Positions 26,996 to 35,282 of a stretch of 64,000 nt of DNA are shown piece by piece. The translations under genes were made by a program, and so were the position numbers. This DNA comes from CAKXIK01 sp050947015. GTDB lineage: Bacteria; Bacillota; Clostridia; Oscillospirales; Acutalibacteraceae. The number at the start of each line of letters is the position of its first letter. Position 1 is the stretch's first letter. The stretch is taken from NCBI GenBank assembly GCA_050947015.1, contig JBMNVT010000012.1:1-64000 (forward strand). The letters run 5' to 3'. Under the pieces are notes generated by a model. It saw nothing but the letters and a program-made list of their open reading frames with translations, searched no databases and was not told the DNA's origin.

Positions 26996-27044
26996 CGTAA
27001 GTCCTCTTTTCTGTTCTTCCCTGCGGCGAAGTTCCATCAGGGAG

Positions 27045-28388
27045 TCATTTTTTGCCGGCGGTCGTCTGCGGAGCAGAAAGCTCTGCCGTAAAGGCGTCCA
27101 GAATGCCGAGGTCGTGCATCATCCACCAGACGGTGTACCGGTCCTTTAGGTCCTTTGCGTAGCGCACACTGTCGCGGATCTTTTCCATGCCGTACTGCTC
27201 ATAAAACCGGGAAAGCGGAAGACCGGCCTCTTCCAGCATAGCCGCAAGGGTCTCCGGTGCGGGAACCTCTGCCGCCAACGCGAGCAACTCGCTGCGCTTT
27301 TCGGCCAGAACGGCGCGCCGTGTCGCGGCAGCGGATGGTTCGTAAAACGGCAGCCGCGCCTGCAGCTCCAGAACGCCGTCGGCTGCAGCGGAATAAACGC
27401 GTCGGATATTGCGCTCCCATTCGTCGGGGCAAAACGGCGCCGTCTTCTTTTCGGCCAGCAGCCTCACCAGCGAATGGCGCGCGGCGCAGGAGAGCACCGA
27501 TGCATACGCCACGTCGATGCCATGATGAAAATAGGGCGTGCCGTCCAACAGACCGGTGATCTCGTAGTAATGCGAAAGATGGTGCTCGCTGCCGGAGGCA
27601 GGGCGGGAATTCCCGATCAGGCTCATGGCGATGCCGGTGATTACCAGACCATCCATCAGGGTCTGCAGCGCGGCAGGCTCCCCTGCGGCGATGCCCGAAG
27701 CACAGGCAATGCAATCGTTAAGCGCATCCCGTACCAGACCGGCCGCAAAGGAGCAGTAGTGCTCGCCGGTGATCTGGTGTGCAAGCTCCCAGTCGTTGAG
27801 AGCGGTAAATTTACCGAGCATATCGCCGTATCCCGCAAGGATCATTTCCTTCGGCGCGCTTTGCAGGATCTGTGCGTCGCCAATAATAAACAGCGGCATG
27901 CGGGCAGAATAGGTCACCTTCATCCGGTTGGTGATCATCGCCGCACCCACCGAGGCGTAGCCGTCCATCGAGGGAGCGGTGGCAATGATGCCATAGGGGA
28001 GATTCAGCTTGAACGCGACATATTTGCAGATGTCATTGATCACGCCGGAGCCGATGCCGAGGATCAGTTGTGTTTCATGCGAAGAGGCGTTCAACAGACC
28101 GAACACGGCAGCTTCGTCGGGAACGAGAAACCCGTGGGAGAAAAAAACGTGTGTCGTCACCGCCGCGCCGGATTCCCGGCAAAGTTGCTCCACACGGACA
28201 CCGCACACGCCAAAGGTATTTTCGTCCGCGGCGATCAGCACATTTTCCCAATGATGCGCACGCAGAATTCCCGGCAGCGCGTTGAGGGCGCCGGTTCCGG
28301 TTTCGACCTGTTCCATCGGGCAAAAATGCGTTTGGCCACAGCTGCAGGCAATCGGCTTGCCGAGCAGAGAGGAATAATCGTGTTTCAT
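27045..28388 (-). CDS. sn-Glycerol-1-phosphate dehydrogenase (AraM/EgsA-like)
   Basis: A 447-residue NAD(P)-dependent dehydrogenase of the iron-containing alcohol dehydrogenase/dehydroquinate-synthase fold. GIGSGVINDICKY is the nucleotide loop. Metal ligands are suggested by PSMDGYASVG, SEHHLSHYYE and YFHHGIDVA. AraM of Bacillus makes glycerol-1-phosphate, the archaeal-type enantiomer, from dihydroxyacetone phosphate. The start at 28388 follows AGGA; the frame extends to 28469 without support. It sits 16 bp after glpP, so its expression should depend on glycerol-3-phosphate through GlpP, an unusual pairing. Confidence 0.85.
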   Translation of the reverse strand: MKHDYSSLLGKPIACSCGQTHFCPMEQVETGTGALNALPGILRAHHWENVLIAADENTFGVCGVRVEQLCRESGAAVTTHVFFSHGFLVPDEAAVFGLLNASSHETQLILGIGSGVINDICKYVAFKLNLPYGIIATAPSMDGYASVGAAMITNRMKVTYSARMPLFIIGDAQILQSAPKEMILAGYGDMLGKFTALNDWELAHQITGEHYCSFAAGLVRDALNDCIACASGIAAGEPAALQTLMDGLVITGIAMSLIGNSRPASGSEHHLSHYYEITGLLDGTPYFHHGIDVAYASVLSCAARHSLVRLLAEKKTAPFCPDEWERNIRRVYSAAADGVLELQARLPFYEPSAAATRRAVLAEKRSELLALAAEVPAPETLAAMLEEAGLPLSRFYEQYGMEKIRDSVRYAKDLKDRYTVWWMMHDLGILDAFTAELSAPQTTAGKK

Positions 28389-28404
28389 TTTTTGCACCGT
28401 CCTT

Positions 28405-28950
28405 TCATTCGTACCACAAAGACGGGCGCCCGGTGGAAACCGCCGCTGCCCCCGCGTTGATTGCCGCAATAATTTCTTCCTTGGTTTCGATCAGCCCGCC
28501 GGCAATCACAGGAACCGAAACCCGTTCGCACAGCCGGTGAAGAATTTTCGGAACAACCCCGGGCATCAGCTCCACACAGTCCGGCGAGCAGGAACGGATC
28601 GATTCGATCGCCGTTTCCACCGAATGTGAATCCACGATAAAAAAGCGCTGAACCGTCTGCAGCCCGTGCTCCCGTGCGATGCGGATCAGCGAACCGCGCG
28701 TGCTGATGACGCCGTCGGTGCCGATCTGCCTCAGAAACGCGATTCCGGCGGAATCCTTGCCCAGCCCTTCGGCCAGATCCATATGAACGAACACGCACTT
28801 TTGTTTTTCGTGTGCGCGCCGGATGTTTTCCTCCAGACTGAGAAGACTGGCGCTGAGCAGAAACAGCGTTTCGGCCGGAGAAACCAGCGCCTCCTCAAAT
28901 TCCTGCGGGGATCGCACCGCCGCGATCACCGGAGACTCCGCAAGCTCCAT
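28405..28950 (-). CDS. glpP: Glycerol-3-phosphate responsive antiterminator GlpP
   Basis: A 181-residue TIM-barrel-like protein with the GlpP pattern: SPVIAAVRSPQEFEEAL at the start, VFVHMDLAEGLGKD, ISTRGSLI, FIVDSHSVETAIESI, ELMPGVVPKI and PVIAGGLIETKEEI. GlpP binds leader mRNA in the presence of glycerol-3-phosphate and prevents termination. A terminator lies in its own leader, so it should control itself and the genes behind it. ATG at 28950 follows AAAGGGTGA; a TTG at 28953 is adjacent. Confidence 0.9.
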   Translation of the reverse strand: MELAESPVIAAVRSPQEFEEALVSPAETLFLLSASLLSLEENIRRAHEKQKCVFVHMDLAEGLGKDSAGIAFLRQIGTDGVISTRGSLIRIAREHGLQTVQRFFIVDSHSVETAIESIRSCSPDCVELMPGVVPKILHRLCERVSVPVIAGGLIETKEEIIAAINAGAAAVSTGRPSLWYE

Positions 28951-29000
28951 CAATCGTCACCCTTTCTCCCACAAAAGCGCGGGAAGCCGCTCTGAAATAC

Positions 29001-29049
29001 AAAAAAGGAGAAATGAGCAGGGCTTCGCGTGCCCTCGCGTCATCTCTCC
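29001..29049 (-). terminator. Leader terminator of the glpP operon (antitermination target)
   Basis: On the minus strand a stem built from GGAGAGATGA...GGGC and GCCC...TCATTTCTCC is followed by six T. It begins within about ten bases of the predicted transcript start and ends about 50 bp before glpP. Confidence 0.75.
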
Positions 29050-29062
29050 ATTACTCCCGCTT

Positions 29063-29092
29063 ATTATACTGTTTTTCAAGCGTATCTGTCAA
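29063..29092 (-). promoter_or_regulatory. Promoter of the glpP operon
   Basis: On the minus strand TTGACA (29087-29092) and TATAAT (29063-29068) are both consensus, with an 18-bp spacer. The gap 28951-29318 otherwise holds the leader terminator and the moxR promoter. Confidence 0.8.
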
Positions 29093-29211
29093 GCGAATAC
29101 GCCCATTTTTTCGTGCCGCTTCTCCTCGTGAGGTTTTCAGGAAAGATTTATGAAATGATTGCCAACCGCCTGCGGCGGGACGACAGTTTCTGAACTCGGG
29201 ACGAAATGACC

Positions 29212-29240
29212 TTGTGTTTTTTTCAAAGTGGTGATAGAAT
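29212..29240 (+). promoter_or_regulatory. Promoter of the moxR operon
   Basis: TTGTGT (29212-29217) and TAGAAT (29235-29240) with a 17-bp spacer, about 75 bp before the moxR start. Confidence 0.45.
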
Positions 29241-29318
29241 AGAAATAAATTCGTTAAATAATTAATTGATTTTATATAAATTTTATACAAATTCGAAATA
29301 ACGAAAGGATGCGTCGTG

Positions 29319-30275
29319 ATGGAAATACTTCAGGTTCGGTCGCTGGCCGAACGTCTGCAGAAGAACATGGAAAGCGTGATCCAGGGGAAAAGCGATGTGA
29401 TCGCAAAGGTGATCCTGGCGGTTTTGTGCGAAGGTCATATTCTTCTGGAGGATCTGCCGGGAACGGGCAAGACCACGCTGGCAAAAGCGCTGGCAAGATC
29501 GATCGACTGCCGGTTTCACCGGGTGCAGTTCACGCCGGATCTGCTGCCGTCCGACCTGACGGGCATCAATTTTTTTGACCAGAAGGCGGCTGATTTTACG
29601 TTCCGCCCCGGGCCGGTGTTTACCAATATTTTGTTGGGCGATGAGATCAACCGTGCAACGCCCCGAACACAGTCTAGCCTGTTGGAATGCATGGAGGAAC
29701 GTCAGGTTTCGGTGGACGGCGTGACCTATCCGCTGGAAAAGCCGTTTTTTGTGGTCGCAACGCAGAACCCGGTGGAGATCCAGGGAACCTTTCCGCTGCC
29801 GGAAGCGCAGCTGGACCGCTTTTTCATGCGACTGAGCATGGGATATCCCGCGCCGGAATTCGAAAAAGCGATGCTTTCCGCCCGGGTGGGAAGCGACCCG
29901 GCGAATGCGCTGACCGCGGTGGTCGGCAGGGAAGAGTTGATTGCGGCGCAGCAGGCGGTCAGAACCGTCCGGGTCGGCGGCGCCGTGCAGGATTATCTGA
30001 TCGCGCTGGTCACGGCGACCCGCAGCCACCCGTCCATCCGCATGGGGGTCAGCCCGCGCGGAACTCTGGCACTGCAGCGCGCCGCGCAGGCGCATGCCGC
30101 AGTGGACGGGCGCGATTTTGTGCTGCCGGACGATGTCAAAGCGGTCTGTACCGACGTGCTGGCGCACCGCATCCTGTGCAAAGGGCGCAGCCTGACGCAA
30201 GGCGCCGAACCGGCTGCGGCGGCTCTGCATCAGATCCTGACCGAAACGCGCGTGCCGATCGAATCCGCCGAATAA
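29319..30275 (+). CDS. MoxR family AAA ATPase
   Basis: A 318-residue AAA+ protein with Walker A (LPGTGKTTLAK, about residue 47), Walker B (LGDEINRATPR, about 108), sensor 1 (VVATQNPVE) and a C-terminal lid domain. MoxR ATPases act as chaperones that mature or insert metal centres in partner proteins carrying VWA or DUF58 domains. AAAGGA lies before the start; the GTG at 29316 is an alternative first codon. It heads an operon with DUF58 and a membrane protein, the standard MoxR arrangement. Confidence 0.92.
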   Translation: MEILQVRSLAERLQKNMESVIQGKSDVIAKVILAVLCEGHILLEDLPGTGKTTLAKALARSIDCRFHRVQFTPDLLPSDLTGINFFDQKAADFTFRPGPVFTNILLGDEINRATPRTQSSLLECMEERQVSVDGVTYPLEKPFFVVATQNPVEIQGTFPLPEAQLDRFFMRLSMGYPAPEFEKAMLSARVGSDPANALTAVVGREELIAAQQAVRTVRVGGAVQDYLIALVTATRSHPSIRMGVSPRGTLALQRAAQAHAAVDGRDFVLPDDVKAVCTDVLAHRILCKGRSLTQGAEPAAAALHQILTETRVPIESAE

Positions 30276-30304
30276 ACGCCGGAGCGCAGAGCGGAGGTGT
30301 TCCC

Positions 30305-31441
30305 GTGATCTTTTATGTGTTTCTGATGATCGTTCTGGTCTTTTTTGTTGCGGAACGGCAAATATATTTGCGGTGCTGGGACAAAAAGCTGACCTATGAA
30401 TGCCGTTTCAGCACGGACGAAGCCTTTGAAGGCGATGAGATCGAACTGGTGGAGACTGTAACAAATAACAAATGGCTTCCGATCCCGTGGGCAAAAACTG
30501 AGATCAGCACTTCAAAATGGCTGGATTACGCCGGTTCGCAATCGGTCGTGACCGACCAGACACGATTCGTGCCGAGCTTTTTTGTGTTGAAAAGCCATCA
30601 CCGCGTCGTGCGGCGATGGAAGGTCAAATGCCTGCGCCGGGGTGTGTTCGGGGTGGGAAAAATCACGATCGTCGCGACCGATCTGCTCGGGCGGGAATCG
30701 CTTTCCATGCCGGTTTCCGTCCGGGCGGAGGTGACGGTGCTGCCGAAACCGCTCGATTCCGAAGCGCTCGCGCTGACGCCGAGCGGGCTGAACGGCGAGA
30801 CCGTGGTGCGCCGCCGGCTGATCACCGATCCGTTTTTTGTTTCCGGTGTGCGGGAATACACCCGTTTTGATTCCGCCAACCGTATCCACTGGCCGGCCAC
30901 CGCGCGGGAAGGGCGAATGATGGTGCGCAACAACGACTGCACCTCCCACCAGACGGTCGCCGTGATTCTGAATATGCAGACGCGGCGGGATGAAGCAAGG
31001 GTGCGGTACGATGAAGGCGATATCGAACAGGGGATCCGTGCGGCGGCAACCTGTCTGGAACAGGCAGCGCAGCAGGGGATCCCGATGAGGCTGCTTGCCA
31101 ACGGGGGAATGCCGGGCAAGGAGGCCACGGTAACACGGCAGGGAAGCGGCGAGGACTTTTTCTTTGATGAGCTGCGCGTGCTGGCGCGGCTGGAAAATGA
31201 AAAAAGCGAAAACCTGATGCCGTTTCTCGCTTCGCTGAACCGCGAGACGCTTGCCACTGACGTTTATCTGATCACGGCATACTGGGAGAACGAAATGGCC
31301 GATTTTGCGCGCAGGCAGGCCTTTGCAGGCGTTCAGGTGCATTTTATTCTGACTCGTCCGTTGGACGGTGCTGAGCTGCCCGAGGACTGCACCGCTTCGT
31401 ACTTTTTGCCCGCGCGCGGCGGAGGGGAGGGTGTCGCATGA
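30305..31441 (+). CDS. DUF58 domain protein, MoxR partner
   Basis: A 378-residue protein. One or two N-terminal hydrophobic segments (VFLMIVLVFFVA) precede a beta-rich part; the DUF58 core GVREYTRFDSANRIHWPATA lies near residues 190-210, followed by a VWA-like fold. The GTG at 30305 follows GGAGG and is chosen over the far longer open frame reaching back into moxR. The next gene starts inside its stop codon (ATGA). The protein is probably a MoxR client or adaptor at the membrane; its precise role is unknown. Confidence 0.85.
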   Translation: MIFYVFLMIVLVFFVAERQIYLRCWDKKLTYECRFSTDEAFEGDEIELVETVTNNKWLPIPWAKTEISTSKWLDYAGSQSVVTDQTRFVPSFFVLKSHHRVVRRWKVKCLRRGVFGVGKITIVATDLLGRESLSMPVSVRAEVTVLPKPLDSEALALTPSGLNGETVVRRRLITDPFFVSGVREYTRFDSANRIHWPATAREGRMMVRNNDCTSHQTVAVILNMQTRRDEARVRYDEGDIEQGIRAAATCLEQAAQQGIPMRLLANGGMPGKEATVTRQGSGEDFFFDELRVLARLENEKSENLMPFLASLNRETLATDVYLITAYWENEMADFARRQAFAGVQVHFILTRPLDGAELPEDCTASYFLPARGGGEGVA

Positions 31442-32826
31442 ACCGAAAACTGCTTTGGCTGCTGAATTTCTGCGCGGCGTTTTTTCTTCCGTTGGCGCTG
31501 CTGCCCTTGTTGGTGATTTACCATGCAGCCGTAACCGGTCTGCTTTTCGGCGAGGTGGCGCCGCTGCCGGCGGAGACGCTTTTTCTGCAGCTGCTGGTCT
31601 GTGAACTTTGCGGCTTTGCGGGGAAATGCTGCGGTTTGGCGGTGGACCGATGGGGTCTTTCCTCGGCGCCGCGACGCGTTTTGGCTGTTCCCGCAGGCGC
31701 TGCGCTGGCAGCGGGAATTTATTTTCTGTTCGCATGGAAGAATCCGATGGCGGCGCCGGGCATGGCGGTTTTAGGCGCTGCGGCGTTCTGGGCGGTCGGC
31801 GGACTGCGGTTTTACACCTATGGAGAGATTCTTTCGCTCCGTGTGTTTTACGGCTATCTGACGGAATACACCGTTGTGCTGATCGTGATGGAACTGTTTC
31901 GGGTCAATCCCGTGGGAGCCGCACCGTTTGCCGCGGCACTCTTTCTGGCTATGCTGCTGGTGTTGTTCGGTTCCAATCAATCCGGGATCGATTTTATGAT
32001 GGAGCGCCGCCACCACCGGTTCGATTCGCTGCCTCAGAAGATCCGCAGCTACAATATTCGTCTACTGATCGCTGCGGGTGGTGTGCTGCTGTTTCTGTTG
32101 CTGCTGTATCGACCGATTGCGTGGCTGCTTTCAGCGTCAGGGCAAGGGCTTTTTGCTGCGCTGAAATGGCTGCTCGGCCTGATGCCGAACGGCGGAAGCA
32201 GCGACAGCGTTTCGAAGGAACCGGGGCAGGGGCAGGCTTCGCAGAATGTTCTGGGCCAGCTGGAACCGGGAAAAACCAGCCCGTTCTGGACTTATTTCGG
32301 CATCGTTCTGGCAATCGGCTTTGTCTTTCTGCTTTATTATTACCGTCATGAAATTTATCTGGGGCTGCGGTCAGCCTGGCAGGCGATCCGGGAATTTTTC
32401 CGGAAAATGCTCTGGGGCGGCCGGCAGAAAGCAGAGCACGACGAGAACGAGTACTACACGGAAACGGATGAAAAAATCGAATCGGAGACCGGCGGGCTGC
32501 AGGAAGAACTTTCTGCGGCCGACCGGAGAAAATGGAAACGTGCCTGCCGCAGATTTTCCGCCGAAGAAGACTCTCCGCAGGCGATGCGCACCGGTTACCG
32601 GCTGATCCTGCAGGGGATTGCATTGCAGGGAGTTCCTGTGGCTGTCAGCAACACCACACTTGAAATCTGTCAGAACGCGCTTGCAGAAAGCCTTCCGCCG
32701 ATCGAAAAATGCACGGCAGGCTACAACCGGTTGCGTTACGGAGAACAGGAATTCGATCTTTCCTCCATGGCGGATATCCGGGAGGCTCTGTCGGAGATCC
32801 TGCGGTACCGGAAAAAAGAAGGATAA
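31438..32826 (+). CDS. Polytopic membrane protein of the MoxR/DUF58 operon
   Basis: A 462-residue protein with about seven membrane segments: six in the first 230 residues and one near 285-305. A cytoplasmic C-terminal domain rich in charged residues follows, resembling the DUF4129-type tail often found in the third gene of MoxR operons. No transglutaminase triad is visible. Translation is coupled to the DUF58 gene by an ATGA overlap. The function is inferred only from context. Confidence 0.7.
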   Translation: MNRKLLWLLNFCAAFFLPLALLPLLVIYHAAVTGLLFGEVAPLPAETLFLQLLVCELCGFAGKCCGLAVDRWGLSSAPRRVLAVPAGAALAAGIYFLFAWKNPMAAPGMAVLGAAAFWAVGGLRFYTYGEILSLRVFYGYLTEYTVVLIVMELFRVNPVGAAPFAAALFLAMLLVLFGSNQSGIDFMMERRHHRFDSLPQKIRSYNIRLLIAAGGVLLFLLLLYRPIAWLLSASGQGLFAALKWLLGLMPNGGSSDSVSKEPGQGQASQNVLGQLEPGKTSPFWTYFGIVLAIGFVFLLYYYRHEIYLGLRSAWQAIREFFRKMLWGGRQKAEHDENEYYTETDEKIESETGGLQEELSAADRRKWKRACRRFSAEEDSPQAMRTGYRLILQGIALQGVPVAVSNTTLEICQNALAESLPPIEKCTAGYNRLRYGEQEFDLSSMADIREALSEILRYRKKEG

Positions 32827-32898
32827 AAGAAGATGCAGCGCCGCTGACCGGTTCGGGTCGGCGGCGCTGATGTTGTAAAGGGAGAACGACAGAAATAT

Positions 32899-33627
32899 TT
32901 ACAGACGGATCTGCGCCAGCGTTTCACCGACGCTGCCGCGGATGAGCAGGTCGGCGGTTTCGTCAAGCTGTGTGGCGGTGCGGTTGATCTGCACCAGATG
33001 GCTGCCGCCAAAATAGCGCAGCAGACCGGCCGCCGGGTAAACGGTGAGGCTGGTGCCCGCAACGATCATCAGCTGTGCGCCGGCAATGGCCTCTATCGCT
33101 CCGGCTACGGTTGCGTCGTCCAGACCTTCCTCGTACAGAACGACGTCCGGCTTGATTAGTCCCCCGCAGCTGCAAAGCGGAAGCCCGGTTCCCTGTTTGA
33201 TAAAATCCGCGCGGTAAGCCTTTCCGCATTTCGTGCAGAAATTGCGCAGAACGGAACCGTGCAGTTCAAAAACGGTTTTGCTGCCGGCTTTTTGGTGCAG
33301 ACCGTCAATGTTCTGCGTTACCACCGCGACCTGCTTGCCGTGCTGTTCCAGTTCGGCGAGTTTTCCGTGTGCTGCATTTGGCTGCGCGGTCAGACAGAGC
33401 ATTTTTTCACGGAAGAACCGGTAAAATTCTTGCGGATTCCGCAGAAAAAAGGAGTGGCTCAAAATTTCTTCCGGAGGAAACCGATCATGCTGATGGTAGA
33501 GACCGTCCTGACTGCGAAAATCCGGGATCCCGCTTTCGGTGGAAACGCCTGCGCCCCCAAAGAAGACGATCCGGCTGCTTTCATCGATCCATTTCTGCAG
33601 CAAAGCGACCGATTCGTTTGCACTCAT
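32899..33627 (-). CDS. Sir2 family NAD-dependent protein deacylase (sirtuin)
   Basis: A 242-residue sirtuin. NAD-binding motifs GGAGVSTESGIPDFR and TQNIDGLH are intact and the catalytic His lies in FELHGSV. The zinc ligands are C-x2-C (CTKC) and the C-x-C pair (CSC) about 20 residues later. It removes acyl groups from lysines using NAD+. The start at 33627 has AAGGATGAGG at good spacing; an ATG at 33636 overlaps that site. It is a monocistronic gene, convergent with the MoxR operon, with no regulatory sequence that I could identify. Confidence 0.92.
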   Translation of the reverse strand: MSANESVALLQKWIDESSRIVFFGGAGVSTESGIPDFRSQDGLYHQHDRFPPEEILSHSFFLRNPQEFYRFFREKMLCLTAQPNAAHGKLAELEQHGKQVAVVTQNIDGLHQKAGSKTVFELHGSVLRNFCTKCGKAYRADFIKQGTGLPLCSCGGLIKPDVVLYEEGLDDATVAGAIEAIAGAQLMIVAGTSLTVYPAAGLLRYFGGSHLVQINRTATQLDETADLLIRGSVGETLAQIRL

Positions 33628-33767
33628 GTTCCTCATCCTTTCCGATCAAGTTTCCTTTCCAATATGATAGCACCTTTTTTACGAAAAAGAAATTATTTGT
33701 TCTGGGGAAGAAATGAGAATTGTAATATTTTGATTCAATATTATAAAACGGAAATTATATGTCGCAT

Positions 33768-34082
33768 TCAAATGCAGGACGCGCTGCTGCGGAACGCATC
33801 GGGCGCTTTTTTTCTGCAGCGTGAGTCAACTGCAGGTGTCGGGTCGCTGCAGGGCGTTGCGTTATTTGCGGCGGCGGCAGAGGGAGAAAGAAGGCGTTTC
33901 AGTGCGGAGTCAAGGAGGCGGTTGAGCAGTGCCTGCAAAAAACGGCACGTGCAGTAGGTATCGTCAAAGCCGTTGTCGGGGGCTTCTTCGGTGCAATTTA
34001 GCCGGTGCCAGAGCGCAGCGGCTTTTTTTGTGAGAGATTCGACGGTTTTTGGAGATGTTCCTGCGGTTCTGACAGCAGTCAT
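33768..34082 (-). CDS. Hypothetical small protein
   Basis: A 104-residue frame starting at ATG 34082, seven bases after AAAGGATG. The first half looks helical (SPKTVESLTKKAAALWHRL); the second half is Ser/Ala/Pro-rich with several Cys. No family is recognised. It stands alone between the sirtuin and a strong terminator. The good ribosome site supports it; the odd composition of the C-terminal half does not. Confidence 0.35.
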   Translation of the reverse strand: MTAVRTAGTSPKTVESLTKKAAALWHRLNCTEEAPDNGFDDTYCTCRFLQALLNRLLDSALKRLLSPSAAAANNATPCSDPTPAVDSRCRKKAPDAFRSSASCI

Positions 34083-34211
34083 TCGGATCATCCTTTCATT
34101 TCTTTGAAGTGTTCCTTGTCCTGAGGAAGAAAATTTTGACCGTATTTTTTCTTCTGCTGCTATTATCGCAGAGTAAGTATCCCAAAAACCGTACTTTTAT
34201 CGACAAAAAAC

Positions 34212-34240
34212 ATCCTTTCCGCAGCAGGTGCGGAAAGGAT
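34212..34240. terminator. Bidirectional terminator downstream of the AraC gene
   Basis: A perfect 12-bp stem (ATCCTTTCCGCA and complement) with a 5-base loop, T-runs on both sides (TTTTTT on the minus strand, ATTTTT on the plus strand). Confidence 0.85.
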
Positions 34241-34298
34241 GAAGATTTTTCTCCGGTAAATGGGGGAACACCCGGTTTTGGGAAGCGACGGAGATCCG

Positions 34299-35144
34299 TT
34301 ACTGTTTGTGTGCTTTGGCATACTGCTTTGGGCTCAGCCCCATATATTTCTTAAAGGTTCTGCTGAAATGGGACAGATTCCGAAATCCGACTTTCTCACA
34401 CACCTCGTCCACCCGTATCCCTTGGATCAAGGCATTTGCGGCCCGATCCACCCGGCACTTGACGACGTATTCGCCCAAGGACATCCCGGCAGCCTGATGA
34501 AACAGCCGGGAAGAATCCCGTTTTGTAAGATAAAACTGTTTGGAAAGAGACTCCAGAGTAATCTTTTCGTCCAGGTGTTGATGAATATAATGCAGCATTT
34601 CGTAAAAAGGCTTGACGGAAATTTGCTGTTCGGTAAGCCCGTGATATTCCCGGTAGAACCGGTTTGCACAGATCAGAACCTCCGCCAGACGCATCTGCAG
34701 CAGAAGATCATACCCATAGGTATCGGAAGCTCCCTGTTGTACCGAGATCGTCTGATCCAGAAGCATCCGGAACTGAGAGCGTTGTTCGTTCGTTAAAGGA
34801 AGAATCCATGGAGTGTCAAAGGGGCGATAGAAAAAACATTCCAGCAGCTGTGTCTGCATGGTGGATAAATGCGCAATGAATCCCGGCTGAAAGTAAGTAA
34901 CATATCGAACATAGGGCGCATCCTTTTCCACGCTGATCCCATGCAGATCCATATTATTAAAAATCAGGATGGCGCCGCACGGAACCGCATATCGCCGGTT
35001 GTTGACGTTGCAGAAGACCCCTTGGGACAACACCAGCATCATTTCATAAACATCGTGGATATGCGGCAGCGGAGCAGGCGGGGTGTTTTTGAATTGGATA
35101 TCGAACAAACGGTTGAACTTTTGCCGGTAGTCCTCTGTCTGCAT
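34299..35144 (-). CDS. AraC family transcriptional regulator
   Basis: A 281-residue regulator. An N-terminal cupin-like sensor (HIHDVYEMMLVLSQG, then GAILIFNNMDLHG) precedes two helix-turn-helix units in the last 100 residues (KITLESLSKQFYLTKRDSSR and VDEVCEKVGFRNLSHFSRTF, ending YMGLSPKQY). The gene is divergent from the URO-D-like gene, 138 bp apart, so it probably activates that gene in response to an unknown small molecule. Confidence 0.88.
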   Translation of the reverse strand: MQTEDYRQKFNRLFDIQFKNTPPAPLPHIHDVYEMMLVLSQGVFCNVNNRRYAVPCGAILIFNNMDLHGISVEKDAPYVRYVTYFQPGFIAHLSTMQTQLLECFFYRPFDTPWILPLTNEQRSQFRMLLDQTISVQQGASDTYGYDLLLQMRLAEVLICANRFYREYHGLTEQQISVKPFYEMLHYIHQHLDEKITLESLSKQFYLTKRDSSRLFHQAAGMSLGEYVVKCRVDRAANALIQGIRVDEVCEKVGFRNLSHFSRTFKKYMGLSPKQYAKAHKQ

Positions 35145-35205
35145 AAAAAAACCTCTTTCAGCAAAAAAATGTTCCGAAAAGAAAAAATATAACGTGCGGT
35201 TTTGA

Positions 35206-35211
35206 TATAAT
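35206..35211 (+). promoter_or_regulatory. -10 box of the URO-D-like gene
   Basis: A consensus TATAAT lies in the divergent gap. No good -35 hexamer stands 17 bp upstream, which fits dependence on an activator such as the neighbouring AraC protein. Confidence 0.4.
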
Positions 35212-35282
35212 ACCCATAATGATTATACGGTTTCCAGTTCCAAAACACAAGAGAATAAAAGAAAGAGAGAGGACGATCATCC

